Part shown: piece by piece, positions 41,075 to 50,577 of the stretch
How positions within the stretch are numbered: the stretch's first letter is position 1
Layout: every line of letters starts with the position of its first letter
Source: Sulfitobacter sp. 20_GPM-1509m
GTDB taxonomy: Bacteria > Pseudomonadota > Alphaproteobacteria > Rhodobacterales > Rhodobacteraceae
DNA length: 64,000 nt
NCBI RefSeq assembly: GCF_000620505.1
Contig: NZ_KK211144.1
Coordinates: 441,681-505,680, forward strand
Direction of reading: 5' to 3'
The notes under the pieces: model-generated
What the model was told of the DNA's origin: nothing
What the model saw: only the letters and a program-made list of their open reading frames with translations
Databases searched by the model: none
Position numbers and translations under genes: made by a program

Positions 41075-43174
41075 ATGTCCGACCACAGTACGCCGACCCC
41101 CGATCCCGTTCCCGTCGAAGAGGGCAAACCCAAGTTCTGGGAAGGGATTTCGTTCATCTGGATGATCCCCATTCTGGCGCTTGTCGTCGCGCTAGGGGCT
41201 GCGTGGAACAATTTCAACCAGCAGGGCCCGCTGATCGAGATCACCTTTGAGAATGCCGCAGGCGTCAAGGCGGGTGAAACCGAGCTGCGCTTTCGAGACA
41301 TCCGCGTGGGTCTGGTCGAGAACGTGGGCTTTACCGATGATCTGAAACAGGTGCGCGTCGGCGTGCGGGTGTCCAAGGATCTGGCCGAGTTCATCGACAG
41401 CGAGTCGCAGTTCTGGGTCGTGCGGCCCGAGGTTTCGGCCCAGGGGGTCACCGGGCTGGATACGGTTTTGTCAGGCGTCTACATTCAGGGCACATGGGAT
41501 GGCACGGCCGGAGGCTTTCAGACCGAATTTGCGGGCCTCTCCACCGCCCCCCTGCTTGGTGCGGACCGCGAGGGCATTCAGTTCACCCTGCGCTCGCCCG
41601 AAAGCCTGCCAACGGCCAACACACCCATTCTGTACAAAGGGTTGCAAGTGGGTCAGGTCGGCGCTGCCGAGATCAACGAAGACGGCACAGGTGTCGCGGC
41701 CAAGGCCGTGATCTATGCGCCTTACACCACCCTGGTGACCACCGGCACGCGGTTCTGGGATGTCTCGGGCTTTTCCTTCTCGCTGGGCGCTGCGGGCGCG
41801 CAGATCAACTTTGACAGCTTTGCCTCGCTGATTTCGGGCGGGATCACCTTTGATACAATGGGATCGGGCGGTGCGCCGCTTGTCAATGACGCGGCGTTCG
41901 AGCTGTTCGCGGACGAAGAAACCGCGCGCAACGATTTCCTGGTTGAAGGGGACGGCGAAAGCAACAGCGTGACACTGACCATGATCTTTGAACAAAACCT
42001 GTCCGGGCTGAGCGCCGGTGCGCCCGTGGAGCTGGGCGGTTTGCGCGTGGGCGAAGTGGCCTCGCTGACGGGGCTGGTCGATGCTGACCGGTTCGGCGAC
42101 GACAATGTGCGGCTGATGACCACCATGCGGATCAACCCCAGCCGGGTCGGGCTGGGGGACCAGGCGGGCGACGAGGATCTGCTTGATTTCCTGTCGCGGC
42201 GCGTTGCTGCAGGGATGCGCGGGCAATTGACCAACGCGTCGCTGCTGACCGGATCGCTGAAAATCCGGCTGGTCGACGTGCCGAACGCCCCCGAAGCGGA
42301 ACTGATCCGCACGGCTGAACCTTACCCGATCATGCCCACCACCGATGCCGAGATCACCGATGTCGCGACCTCGGCGCAGGGTGTGTTGCAGCGGGTGAAC
42401 GACCTGCCCATCGAGGAAGTCATGCAATCCGCCATCGCCTTTCTGGACAACGCCACCGCCCTTGTCGGCTCGCAAGCGTTGCAAGAGGCCCCCGAAGAGC
42501 TGCGTGGCATCCTGTCTGGCGTGCGCGGCGTGGTCGAAAGCGACGATGTAAAGGCGATCCCCGGTCAGGTTTCGGTCGTCTTGAAAGACCTCGAACAGAT
42601 CTCGGGCAAGCTGAACACAATCGTCACCGAGATCGAACGCAAGGGCGTGGTCGACCAGTTGATCAGCTCGATCGACAGCGTGAAAACCGCCGCCGACGGC
42701 CTGCCCGGTATCGTGGATCAGGCCAGCGCCATTCTGGACGACGCCGCCGAAGTGTCGCTGAAAACGCTGGCGGACCGCACAACCGAGCTGCTGGCGGCGG
42801 CAAATGCGCTGATCGACCAGCCGTCGACCCGCGCGCTGCCGCAAGAGCTGAACGAGGCGCTGGCGCAATTGACCCTGACGCTGGAAGAGCTGCGCGATGG
42901 CGGGTTGGTGGACAATGCCAACGCCACGCTGGCCTCGGCGCGTGATGCGGCATCGGCGGTCGAAGAGGCCACCAAGCTGCTGCCCGGCATCGCCACGCAG
43001 CTGCGCAACGTCGCCAATCAGGCGGCGGCCACGCTGAACAACTATGGGCGCGAATCTGCATTCTCGCGCGAAACCAGCGCCGCCCTGCGCCAGATCGAGG
43101 CAGCGGCCTCGGCCATCGAACGGCTGGCGCGGGCTATCGAACGCAATCCAAACTCGCTTATCCTGGGACGGTGA
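41075..43174 (+). CDS. pqiB: PqiB-type MCE protein, three MCE domains
   Basis: 699-aa protein with one N-terminal TM helix (about 26-46) and three MCE domains, about residues 51-140 (GPLIEITFENAAGVKAGETEL), 165-260 (GIQFTLRSPESLPTANTPIL) and 290-410 (VTLTMIFEQNLSGLSAGAPVELGGLRVG). From about 420 on the sequence is almost purely helical (long heptad-like stretches to the C-terminus), which in PqiB forms a hollow needle across the periplasm. E. coli PqiB is 546 aa, so the needle here is about 150 residues longer. It is flanked by pqiA halves and the lipoprotein PqiC. The role is intermembrane phospholipid transport. Confidence 0.92.
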   Translation: MSDHSTPTPDPVPVEEGKPKFWEGISFIWMIPILALVVALGAAWNNFNQQGPLIEITFENAAGVKAGETELRFRDIRVGLVENVGFTDDLKQVRVGVRVSKDLAEFIDSESQFWVVRPEVSAQGVTGLDTVLSGVYIQGTWDGTAGGFQTEFAGLSTAPLLGADREGIQFTLRSPESLPTANTPILYKGLQVGQVGAAEINEDGTGVAAKAVIYAPYTTLVTTGTRFWDVSGFSFSLGAAGAQINFDSFASLISGGITFDTMGSGGAPLVNDAAFELFADEETARNDFLVEGDGESNSVTLTMIFEQNLSGLSAGAPVELGGLRVGEVASLTGLVDADRFGDDNVRLMTTMRINPSRVGLGDQAGDEDLLDFLSRRVAAGMRGQLTNASLLTGSLKIRLVDVPNAPEAELIRTAEPYPIMPTTDAEITDVATSAQGVLQRVNDLPIEEVMQSAIAFLDNATALVGSQALQEAPEELRGILSGVRGVVESDDVKAIPGQVSVVLKDLEQISGKLNTIVTEIERKGVVDQLISSIDSVKTAADGLPGIVDQASAILDDAAEVSLKTLADRTTELLAAANALIDQPSTRALPQELNEALAQLTLTLEELRDGGLVDNANATLASARDAASAVEEATKLLPGIATQLRNVANQAAATLNNYGRESAFSRETSAALRQIEAAASAIERLARAIERNPNSLILGR

Positions 43175-43178
43175 CCTT

Positions 43179-43748
43179 ATGAAAATGATCAATACCGGCA
43201 GCATGGCTGCCCTTGGCCTTGTGACGCTGATTGCCGCCTGCGGGTCCACCGAAGTGCGCGTCGCATCCCCCGTCAGCGCGCCCGAGACACGGGTGCGATC
43301 CAGTTTTTCCAGCCTTGAAGTGTCCGAGGTGACCCTGCCCAGCTATGCCGCTGCCGAAGACATCTATATGCGCGCTGCTGACGGCACCATATCGCCCATG
43401 GGCACGCTGTGGGCCGACCTGCCCGCCCGGTCGATCACCCTTCAGCTCTCGCGCGATCTGGGCGCCATCACGGGCGTGACCGTGGCCCCCGAGCCCTGGC
43501 CCTTCCGCGCCTATGCCGCGGCCAAGGTCGATGTGCGGATCGAAGAGATGCTGGCCACGGCCGAAGGGGTGTTCCGCCTGTCCGGTCAGTATTTCATCGC
43601 ACCCGAAGCAGGGGGCCGCGCCAGCGCGGGATCATTCGCCATCGAAGAGCCGATTGTCGGGGACACCGGGTCGCCCACCGCCATTGCCGCCGCACGGGGA
43701 CAGGCTGTCGGACGGCTGGCCGAGACCATTGCGCGCAAGGGACTGTAG
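43179..43748 (+). CDS. pqiC: PqiC-type outer-membrane lipoprotein (ABC-type transport auxiliary)
   Basis: 189-aa lipoprotein. The signal peptide ends in the lipobox LIAAC, giving Cys21 as the lipidated residue. The mature domain has the PqiC/YmbA (DUF330) pattern: VSEVTLPSYAAAEDIYMRAADGTISPMGTLWADLPARSITLQLSRDL. It starts 5 bp after pqiB. It probably anchors the PqiB needle to the outer membrane. A G/C-run hairpin follows. Confidence 0.87.
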   Translation: MKMINTGSMAALGLVTLIAACGSTEVRVASPVSAPETRVRSSFSSLEVSEVTLPSYAAAEDIYMRAADGTISPMGTLWADLPARSITLQLSRDLGAITGVTVAPEPWPFRAYAAAKVDVRIEEMLATAEGVFRLSGQYFIAPEAGGRASAGSFAIEEPIVGDTGSPTAIAAARGQAVGRLAETIARKGL

Positions 43749-43754
43749 TTTGCA

Positions 43755-43777
43755 GGGGGGGGGGAAGGTTCCCCCCC
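43755..43777. terminator. G-run/C-run hairpin between pqiC and ychF
   Basis: A run of ten G is followed by AAGGTT and seven C, forming a strong stem between two convergent stops (43748 and 43787). No T-run follows, so termination efficiency is uncertain. Confidence 0.5.
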
Positions 43778-43786
43778 TGATCTAAT

Positions 43787-44884
43787 TCAGGTGTTGAACA
43801 GGAAGTGCAGCACATCGCCGTCCTTGACGACGTAGCTTTTGCCTTCTGCGCGCATCTTGCCTGCCTCTTTCGCTGGCTGCTCGCCGCCTAGGCCGACGAA
43901 ATCGTCATAAGCGATGGTTTCGGCGCGAATGAAGCCTTTTTCGAAATCGCCGTGGATCACGCCGGCCGCCTTGGGCGCGGATGTGCCCTGACGGATGGTC
44001 CAGGCGCGGGCCTCTTTCGGGCCGACGGTGAAATAGGTTTCAAGGTGCAGCAGCTCGTAGCCTGCGCGGATCAGCCGGTCGAGGCCCGCTTCGCTCAGCC
44101 CCATTTCGTCCAGGAACATCTGCGCCTCTTCCGGCTCAAGCTGGCTGATCTCTTCCTCGATCTGGGCCGAGATGATGACGTGCATGTTGCCTTCGGCTGC
44201 AGCCATTTCGCCCACGCGGGCGGACAGGGCGTTGCCTTCGGCCGCTTCGGATTCTCCGACGTTGCAGACGTAAAGAACGGGTTTCGTGGTCAGCAGTTGC
44301 AGCATCTTCCACGCGCGCAGGTCATCATCATCAACCTCGACGACACGGGCCGGTTTGCCCTCTTCCAATACGGCCAAAGCCGCGCGCATCAGGCGTTCCT
44401 GCTGCACCGCTTCCTTGTCACCGCCGCGCACCTTGCGCACGATGTTTTGCAGGCGTTTCTCGATGCTTTCGATGTCGGCCAGCATCAGTTCGGTTTCGAT
44501 GGTTTCGGCATCGGCCACGGGGTCTACGCGTCCCTCGACGTGGGTCACGTCGCCGTCTTCAAAGCAGCGCAGCACGTGGGCGATGGCGTCCACTTCGCGG
44601 ATGTTTGCCAGAAACTGGTTGCCCAGCCCCTCGCCCTTGGAGGCGCCTTTGACCAGACCGGCGATGTCCACAAAGGTCATACGCGTGGGAATGATGGTTT
44701 TCGACTGTGCGATCTCTGCCAGCTTGTCCAGACGTGCATCAGGCACGGCGACCTCGCCCACGTTGGGCTCAATTGTACAGAACGGAAAGTTCGCAGCCTG
44801 AGCGGCGGCTGTGCGTGTCAGCGCGTTGAACAGGGTCGATTTGCCCACGTTCGGCAGCCCGACGATACCCATCTTGAAACCCAT
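43787..44884 (-). CDS. ychF: Redox-regulated ATPase/GTPase YchF (Obg family)
   Basis: 365-aa cytosolic P-loop NTPase with the usual length. G1 is GLPNVGKS (residues 9-16), G3 [10 protein letters not shown], and the G4 position reads NVGE rather than NKxD, the feature that makes YchF/OLA1 prefer ATP. The C-terminal TGS domain ([12 protein letters not shown] ... [10 protein letters not shown]) is complete. ATG 44884 gives the standard N-terminus MGFKMGIVG. The frame runs further upstream but without homology. It may act on ribosomes or in stress responses. Confidence 0.97.
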   Translation of the reverse strand: MGFKMGIVGLPNVGKSTLFNALTRTAAAQAANFPFCTIEPNVGEVAVPDARLDKLAEIAQSKTIIPTRMTFVDIAGLVKGASKGEGLGNQFLANIREVDAIAHVLRCFEDGDVTHVEGRVDPVADAETIETELMLADIESIEKRLQNIVRKVRGGDKEAVQQERLMRAALAVLEEGKPARVVEVDDDDLRAWKMLQLLTTKPVLYVCNVGESEAAEGNALSARVGEMAAAEGNMHVIISAQIEEEISQLEPEEAQMFLDEMGLSEAGLDRLIRAGYELLHLETYFTVGPKEARAWTIRQGTSAPKAAGVIHGDFEKGFIRAETIAYDDFVGLGGEQPAKEAGKMRAEGKSYVVKDGDVLHFLFNT

Positions 44885-45083
44885 GTTCGTTCTCCGAAAT
44901 CCACGACAGGCCGCTTCTAAAGGCGGGCTGCGCTGCGTGCAAGGCGGTGAATGGGCGCGCAGGGCAGATATGTCAGGCCCGGAACCGCCGGATGGGCGCA
45001 ATTTGCCCTGTCCCTGCCCGCGGTGCATTGATTTCCTGCGACAGTTTCGGCATTGCGGTGCAGACACAGAAAAAGGCCATCCC

Positions 45084-45875
45084 ATGACCCGCATCGACGC
45101 AAAATTCGCCGACCTCAAAGCCGCCGGCAAAAAAGCATTCGTTTCCTACGTGATGGCGGGTGATCCCGATTTCGACACCTCGCTTGAGATCGTCAAGGGA
45201 TTGCCGGGTGCGGGCGTGGACATCATCGAGCTGGGCCTGCCCTTCACCGATCCGATGGCCGACGGCCCCACGATCCAGCTGGCAGGCCAGCGCAGCCTTG
45301 AGGGTGGCATGACCCTGCAACGCACGCTGGATCTGGCGCGCGCGTTCCGCGAAACCGATGACACCACGCCGATCGTGCTGATGGGCTATTACAACCCGAT
45401 CTATTCGCGTGGCGTGGACAAGTTCCTGGTGGATGCCAAAGAAGCAGGCATCGACGGCCTGATCGTGGTCGACCTGCCCCCCGAAGAAGACAGCGAGCTG
45501 TGCATTCCAGCACAGGCGGCGGGGCTGAACTTTATCCGTCTGGCAACACCAACCACCGACGACAAACGCCTGCCGCGCGTGCTGCAGAACACGTCGGGCT
45601 TTGTGTATTATGTCTCGATCACCGGCATCACCGGGTCAGCCGAAGCCGAAGCAACGGACGTCGGCCCCGAGGTTGCGCGGATCAAGTCGCAGACCGATCT
45701 GCCGATCATCGTGGGCTTTGGCATCAACACGCCCGAGAAAAGCCGCGCGATTGCGTCGGTTGCGGATGGTGCGGTTGTGGGGTCCGCCATCGTTGCGAAA
45801 ATCGCCAAGGGCGACAGCGTGACCGAGATTCTGACATTCGTGAAATCGCTGGCCGATGGTGCCCACAGCGCGTGA
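45084..45875 (+). CDS. trpA: Tryptophan synthase alpha chain
   Basis: 263-aa TIM-barrel enzyme that cleaves indole-3-glycerol phosphate to indole and glyceraldehyde 3-phosphate. The catalytic Glu and Asp are in [16 protein letters not shown]. The phosphate-binding [10 protein letters not shown] and the loop GVTG-like ITGITGS are present. The partner trpB is 8 kb away on the opposite strand, so the alpha and beta genes are not in one operon here. ATG 45084 is the canonical start. Confidence 0.97.
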   Translation: MTRIDAKFADLKAAGKKAFVSYVMAGDPDFDTSLEIVKGLPGAGVDIIELGLPFTDPMADGPTIQLAGQRSLEGGMTLQRTLDLARAFRETDDTTPIVLMGYYNPIYSRGVDKFLVDAKEAGIDGLIVVDLPPEEDSELCIPAQAAGLNFIRLATPTTDDKRLPRVLQNTSGFVYYVSITGITGSAEAEATDVGPEVARIKSQTDLPIIVGFGINTPEKSRAIASVADGAVVGSAIVAKIAKGDSVTEILTFVKSLADGAHSA

Positions 45876-45961
45876 TGTGATGAAACTTTGATGCGGGATT
45901 GATCCAAAGCGCGTATATCGGTAACAAAAACTGACCAATATCGCGTCTTGGAGTCCGCATC

Positions 45962-47134
45962 ATGCCTGTCATTACCGAAATCGCCGATCTCAAACGTATT
46001 TATGAGCGGCGCGTGCCGCGCATGTTCTATGATTATTGCGAAAGCGGATCGTGGACCGAACAGACCTTTCGCGACAACTCGTCCGATTTCGATGACATCC
46101 GCCTGCGCCAGCGCGTGGCGGTGGATATGTCGGGGCGCAGCACCAAGAGCCAAATGATCGGACAGGACGTGGCGATGCCTGTGGCCCTTGCCCCCGTCGG
46201 CATGACCGGGATGCAGCACGCCGATGGCGAGATCAAAGCCGCCCGTGCCGCCGAAGCCTTTGGCGTGCCGTTCACCCTGTCCACCATGTCGATCAACTCG
46301 ATCGAGGATGTGGCCGAGGCGACGACGGCACCGTTCTGGTTTCAGCTTTATACCATGCGCGACACCGATTACGTCAGCCGCCTGATCAAGCGCGCCAAGG
46401 ATGCGAAATGTTCGGCGCTGGTGATCACGCTGGACCTGCAAATTCTGGGCCAGCGGCACAAGGATCTGAAAAACGGCCTGTCCGCCCCACCCAAACTGAC
46501 GCCCAAGACCATCGCCAATCTGGCGACCAAATGGGCTTGGGGCCTAGAAATGCTGGGGGCGAAACGGCGCGAATTCGGCAATATCGTGGGGCATGTCCAA
46601 GGTCTGAGCGACACCTCGCAGCTGAGCGCCTGGACGGCAGAACAGTTCGATCCGACGCTGGACTGGAACAAGGTCGCCAAGCTCAAGGAAGAATGGGGCG
46701 GCAAGGTGATCCTCAAGGGGATCCTGGATGCCGAGGACGCCAAGATGGCGCTGAAGGTCGGGGCCGATGCGATTGTCGTCAGCAACCATGGCGGGCGTCA
46801 GCTGGACGGCGCACTGTCGTCGATCCGCGCGCTGCCGTCGATCCTGGACGCCGTGGGTGATCAGGTCGAGGTGCATCTGGACAGCGGCATCCGGTCGGGC
46901 CAGGACGTGCTGAAGGCGGTGGCGATGGGGGCCAAGGGCACATTCATCGGGCGCGCCTTTATCTACGGGCTGGGCGCAATGGGCCAGAAAGGCGTGACCA
47001 CGGCGCTTGAGGTCATTCAACGCGAGATGGACATCACCATGGCCCTGTGCGGCGAGACCAATGTTGCAAATCTAGGACGGCACAACCTGCTGATACCCGA
47101 AGACTTTGCTGGCCGTTGGCAAGACGGGCACTGA
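45962..47134 (+). CDS. lldD: FMN-dependent L-lactate dehydrogenase (alpha-hydroxy acid oxidase family)
   Basis: 390-aa flavoprotein of the LldD type. MPVALAPVGMTGMQHADGE is the FMN region, and WFQLYTMRD and ALVITLDLQILGQRHKDL are family blocks. The catalytic His is H276 in VSNHGGRQLDG, followed by the FMN-phosphate loop LDSGIRSGQDVLKAVAMGA. Oxidises L-lactate (or a related 2-hydroxy acid) to the keto acid and feeds the respiratory chain. Another member of the family, e.g. a glycolate or mandelate enzyme, cannot be excluded. No lactate permease or lldR gene is adjacent. The sulfotransferase-like gene starts 18 bp after its stop. Confidence 0.92.
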   Translation: MPVITEIADLKRIYERRVPRMFYDYCESGSWTEQTFRDNSSDFDDIRLRQRVAVDMSGRSTKSQMIGQDVAMPVALAPVGMTGMQHADGEIKAARAAEAFGVPFTLSTMSINSIEDVAEATTAPFWFQLYTMRDTDYVSRLIKRAKDAKCSALVITLDLQILGQRHKDLKNGLSAPPKLTPKTIANLATKWAWGLEMLGAKRREFGNIVGHVQGLSDTSQLSAWTAEQFDPTLDWNKVAKLKEEWGGKVILKGILDAEDAKMALKVGADAIVVSNHGGRQLDGALSSIRALPSILDAVGDQVEVHLDSGIRSGQDVLKAVAMGAKGTFIGRAFIYGLGAMGQKGVTTALEVIQREMDITMALCGETNVANLGRHNLLIPEDFAGRWQDGH

Positions 47135-47152
47135 CAGGATAAGGCTGGGGTC

Positions 47153-47773
47153 ATGTTGGTTTTTTCCGATCAGAACCTGGCCTTTCTTGCCGTCCCAAAG
47201 ACCGGCACGACCGCCTTCGAGATGGCCCTGCGTCCGCGTGCCGACATTATCCTGTCAAAACGGCGCAAACACCTGACCGCGACGCGGTTTCACAACAAGG
47301 TGGCGCCGTTCCTGGCCGATACCTTTGATCTGACGGTGGAAACGATGGCGGTCATACGCGACCCCATAGAGCAGATCCGCAGCTGGTACCGCTATCGCAG
47401 CGGCCCGCGCCAGAAGGGCACCAAGGCCAGCACCAACGGGTGCAGCTTTGACGAATTCGTATTGGCGGTGATCTCTGACGATCCACCTCCTTTTGCCGGT
47501 ATCGGCAGCCAGTTCAACTTTGTCACCTCGGGCAAGGGCGAAGTGTTGGTGACGCATCTGTTCGCCTATGAACGCCAGCCGGTGTTCCGCGCCTTTCTGG
47601 CGGATGCCTTTGGCGCGGAGATCGAGCTGAAACAGAAGAACGTTTCGCCCCCCGCCAAGGCGCCGCTATCAGCCGCGGTCGAGGACAGGCTGCGCAAGGT
47701 GCGGGCAGAGGAATTCGCGCTTTACGAGCGGATCAAGGACGCAGGCGGCCATCTGGTCACGCCCGTCGGCTGA
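47153..47773 (+). CDS. Sulfotransferase family protein
   Basis: 206-aa cytosolic protein with the PAPS-binding P-loop VPKTGTTAFE at residues 14-23 and the 3'-phosphate motif VIRDPIEQIRSWYRYR near 65-80. These are the two motifs that define the sulfotransferase-2-like fold. The short length fits the family's minimal members. It follows lldD by 18 bp and converges with the MFS gene, overlapping it by 17 bp. The acceptor is unknown. Confidence 0.82.
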   Translation: MLVFSDQNLAFLAVPKTGTTAFEMALRPRADIILSKRRKHLTATRFHNKVAPFLADTFDLTVETMAVIRDPIEQIRSWYRYRSGPRQKGTKASTNGCSFDEFVLAVISDDPPPFAGIGSQFNFVTSGKGEVLVTHLFAYERQPVFRAFLADAFGAEIELKQKNVSPPAKAPLSAAVEDRLRKVRAEEFALYERIKDAGGHLVTPVG

Positions 47774-48911
47774 CCTGTGCCGCGATCGCCGGGATCAGCA
47801 CGGCGGCGGCCAGCACCAGCAAAGCACCGATCAGGTAGAATGACGTGCGCAAGCCCCACCCTTCGCTGACCAGCCCCATCAGCGGCGGCCCGATGAAAAA
47901 CGCGCCATACCCCAGCACCGACACGCGGCTGATTGCGGTCAGGCGGGCGGCAGGTTCGACCACACGCCCCGCCAGCGCGATCACCATCGGCACCACCACC
48001 GAAATGCCCAAACCTCCAAGCGCAAAGCCGAAATAGGCCATCATCAGCGTGCTGGCAGCTCCGGCCAGAATCACACCAAAGGCCGACAACAGGCAGGCGC
48101 AGGCCAGCAGGACCATCACGGGCAGGAACCGCGCCAGCGCATGGCCACCCAACCGCCCGATCCCCATCGTCAGCCCCAGAATCGCAGGCCCCAGCGCGCC
48201 CTGCGCGGGGCCGCCCCCCAGCGTGCGTTCCAGATGCAGGGCCGACCAGCCTTCGGTGCCCGCCTCGGCCAGAAAGCCGGTCAGCACCAACAGGCCCATG
48301 AGCCAGACCAGCATATGCGGGAAGGCCGCAGGTGCTGTGCCGGTTTCTGGAATGTGCGGCGCAGGCTCGTCACCCAGCATCATCAGGCACAACAGCACGA
48401 TCACCACCGCCATGACCCCAAAGACCGCAACCGGCGGCCAACCAGCCTCGCGCGCCCAGCCGACGATCAGCGCAGCACCGGCATAGGTGAAGGAATAAAT
48501 GCCGTGGTTGAGGTTCATCAGGTCACGCCCGTGCTGCGCCTCTTTCTCGGACAGGCGTGCGTTCACCAGCACATCCACCACACCCGAGCCGACGGACGCC
48601 AGCATCAGCGCAAACATCAACCCCAGCAAACTGCCTGCGGCACCGGCCCAAAGGAAACCCAAAGCCACCGCAATCGCAAAGACGGGCAAAGCCGATGGCC
48701 CCGCGACCTGGTCCGCCATCGGTGCCAGCCACATTGCCACCACCGCCCCCAGCGCGGCCAGCAGGATCACGCTGCCATAGGCGCCATCGGATGCGTTGAT
48801 ACCGGCCTTGATCACAGGCATCTGCGCGAAATACGACGCCCAGGCGATGCCAATCACCAGAAAGCCCGCCATCGGCTTGCGGCTGATCCAAAGGTCGCTA
48901 AAAATGCTCAT
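47757..48911 (-). CDS. MFS transporter
   Basis: 384-aa membrane protein with 12 predicted TM helices in two halves. [24 protein letters not shown] and the [32 protein letters not shown] region resemble the FucP/YbjJ-type MFS group that includes inner-membrane regulators of drug or sugar efflux. The start at 48911 is the ATG giving [10 protein letters not shown]. It is divergent from rplY. The substrate cannot be deduced. Confidence 0.88.
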   Translation of the reverse strand: MSIFSDLWISRKPMAGFLVIGIAWASYFAQMPVIKAGINASDGAYGSVILLAALGAVVAMWLAPMADQVAGPSALPVFAIAVALGFLWAGAAGSLLGLMFALMLASVGSGVVDVLVNARLSEKEAQHGRDLMNLNHGIYSFTYAGAALIVGWAREAGWPPVAVFGVMAVVIVLLCLMMLGDEPAPHIPETGTAPAAFPHMLVWLMGLLVLTGFLAEAGTEGWSALHLERTLGGGPAQGALGPAILGLTMGIGRLGGHALARFLPVMVLLACACLLSAFGVILAGAASTLMMAYFGFALGGLGISVVVPMVIALAGRVVEPAARLTAISRVSVLGYGAFFIGPPLMGLVSEGWGLRTSFYLIGALLVLAAAVLIPAIAAQVSRRA

Positions 48912-49071
48912 GGGCGGTGCGTTGCCACGGGGTGCGCATCGGCACAAGGGGCCATGGCACGCACTTGTGCAAAATCCCTCTTTTCACGGCATCCGATCCG
49001 GTCTATACGCGCGACTTCACGCGGGGTGGCAGCCTTGGAGGCACCCTGCCCTTATGTATTGGAGAATTACT

Positions 49072-49725
49072 ATGGCTGGAGAGATTCCTGATCTCGAAGC
49101 TCTGGAACGGACGGGGACAGGCAAGGGCGCCGCTCGTCAGGCACGTCGTGCCGGCATGGTTCCGGGCATTGTTTTTGGTGGCGACGTTGACCCGCTTCCG
49201 ATCAACATCCCGTTCAACAAACTGCTGAAAATGCTGAAAGCGGGCCGTTTCAAGTCGACCCTGTTCAACATGAAAGTCGAAGGCCATGACGACGTGCGCG
49301 TCATCTGCCGCGACGTTCAGCGTCACGTGGTCAAGGACCTGCCGACTCACGTCGATTTCATGCGTCTGCGCCGCACCACAAAAATCAACCTGTTCATCCC
49401 GGTTGAAGTGGTTGGCGAAGAAACATCGCCCGGCCTGAAGCACGGCGGCGTTCTGACCATGATCCGTCCCGAAGTGGAACTGATCGTGACCGCGGGCGAT
49501 ATCCCCGATCACGTCACCATCGACGTATCCGAAGTCGAAATCGGCGACAGCGTCACCATTTCCTCGGTGAAACTGCCCGAAGGCGCGAAGCCCACGATCG
49601 ACCGTGACTTTGTCATCGCACAGATCTCGGCTCCGTCGGGTCTGGCATCGCAGTCGGACGACGAAGAAGAAGTGGCCGCGGACGAAGTGCCCGCCACCGA
49701 AATGGAAGCTGGCGCAGACGAATAA
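49072..49725 (+). CDS. rplY: 50S ribosomal protein L25 (CTC/TL5 form)
   Basis: 217-aa long form of L25 that binds 5S rRNA. The N-terminal L25 domain covers residues 1-95 ([26 protein letters not shown]), then the CTC domain ([22 protein letters not shown] ... PEVELIV), and an acidic tail. GGAG lies 8 bp before ATG 49072. It is followed by a strong terminator and then pth, an arrangement common to many bacteria (rplY-pth). Confidence 0.97.
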   Translation: MAGEIPDLEALERTGTGKGAARQARRAGMVPGIVFGGDVDPLPINIPFNKLLKMLKAGRFKSTLFNMKVEGHDDVRVICRDVQRHVVKDLPTHVDFMRLRRTTKINLFIPVEVVGEETSPGLKHGGVLTMIRPEVELIVTAGDIPDHVTIDVSEVEIGDSVTISSVKLPEGAKPTIDRDFVIAQISAPSGLASQSDDEEEVAADEVPATEMEAGADE

Positions 49726-49749
49726 GTCTGAGCTTTCGCAGTCATTTGA

Positions 49750-49775
49750 AACGGGGTCCTTCGGGGCCCCGTTTT
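49750..49775 (+). terminator. Intrinsic terminator after rplY
   Basis: AACGGGGTCC - TTCG - GGGCCCCGTT, a ten-pair stem with a stable UUCG loop followed by TT. It sits 25 bp after the rplY stop and 100 bp before pth. Confidence 0.85.
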
Positions 49776-49875
49776 GCGTTTGGGGCAGGCATATGTTGGC
49801 CCTGCCCCGACAGGTTGACTGGACCCGCCTGCCCCCTGCGCCTATGCTGCGCCGCAACATCCAAGGGAGCGATTG

Positions 49876-50577
49876 ATGAAACTGATCGTCGGTCTGGGCA
49901 ATCCGGGCGCAAAATATGCAGGCCACCGCCACAACATCGGCTTCATGTGTCTGGACCGGATAGCGGATGACCACAGCTTTGGCCCCTGGAAATCCAAGTT
50001 TCAGGGACAGCTGATCGAAGGCCGCTTTGGCAGCAACCGCGTCGTGCTGCTGAAACCCGAGACGTTCATGAACAACTCGGGCCAGTCGGTGAATGCCGCT
50101 GTCCAGTTTTACAAGCTTGAGCCGCAGGACGTGATCGTACTGCATGACGAGTTGGACCTTGCCCCCGGCAAGGTGCGCTTCAAGCAGGGTGGCGGACATG
50201 CCGGGCACAACGGCCTGCGCTCGATCCATGCCCATCTGGGGGCGGACTACGGGCGTGTGCGGCTGGGCATCGGCCATCCGGGGCACAAGGACCGCGTCGC
50301 GGGCTATGTGCTGCACGACTTTGCCAAGGCGGATCAGGACTGGCTGGACGATGTGCTGCGCGGCGTGTCGGACGGGGCGCAGTATCTGGCGCAGGATGAT
50401 CCGGCCAAGTTCATGAACGCCGTGGCGCTGCGTGTATCGCCGCCCCGTTCGGGCACAGGCGACAAGGGGCCGAAAGCCAAGCCGGAGGCCCAGAAGGCGC
50501 CCCCCAAATCCGCACCGGCCCCGGAGCCCGAAGCGCCCCTTTCGGCTCTGCAAAAACTGATGGAACGCTTCAAGTGA
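49876..50577 (+). CDS. pth: Peptidyl-tRNA hydrolase
   Basis: 233-aa enzyme that recycles peptidyl-tRNAs. Active-site residues: N9 (GLGNPG), H19 (GHRHNIGF), N in FMNNSG and D in LHDELDLAPG. The C-terminal 45 residues form a Pro/Lys-rich extension beyond the usual 190-aa core. ATG 49876 follows AAGGGAGC by about 8 bp. The stop overlaps the DUF2332 start (GTGA). Confidence 0.96.
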   Translation: MKLIVGLGNPGAKYAGHRHNIGFMCLDRIADDHSFGPWKSKFQGQLIEGRFGSNRVVLLKPETFMNNSGQSVNAAVQFYKLEPQDVIVLHDELDLAPGKVRFKQGGGHAGHNGLRSIHAHLGADYGRVRLGIGHPGHKDRVAGYVLHDFAKADQDWLDDVLRGVSDGAQYLAQDDPAKFMNAVALRVSPPRSGTGDKGPKAKPEAQKAPPKSAPAPEPEAPLSALQKLMERFK

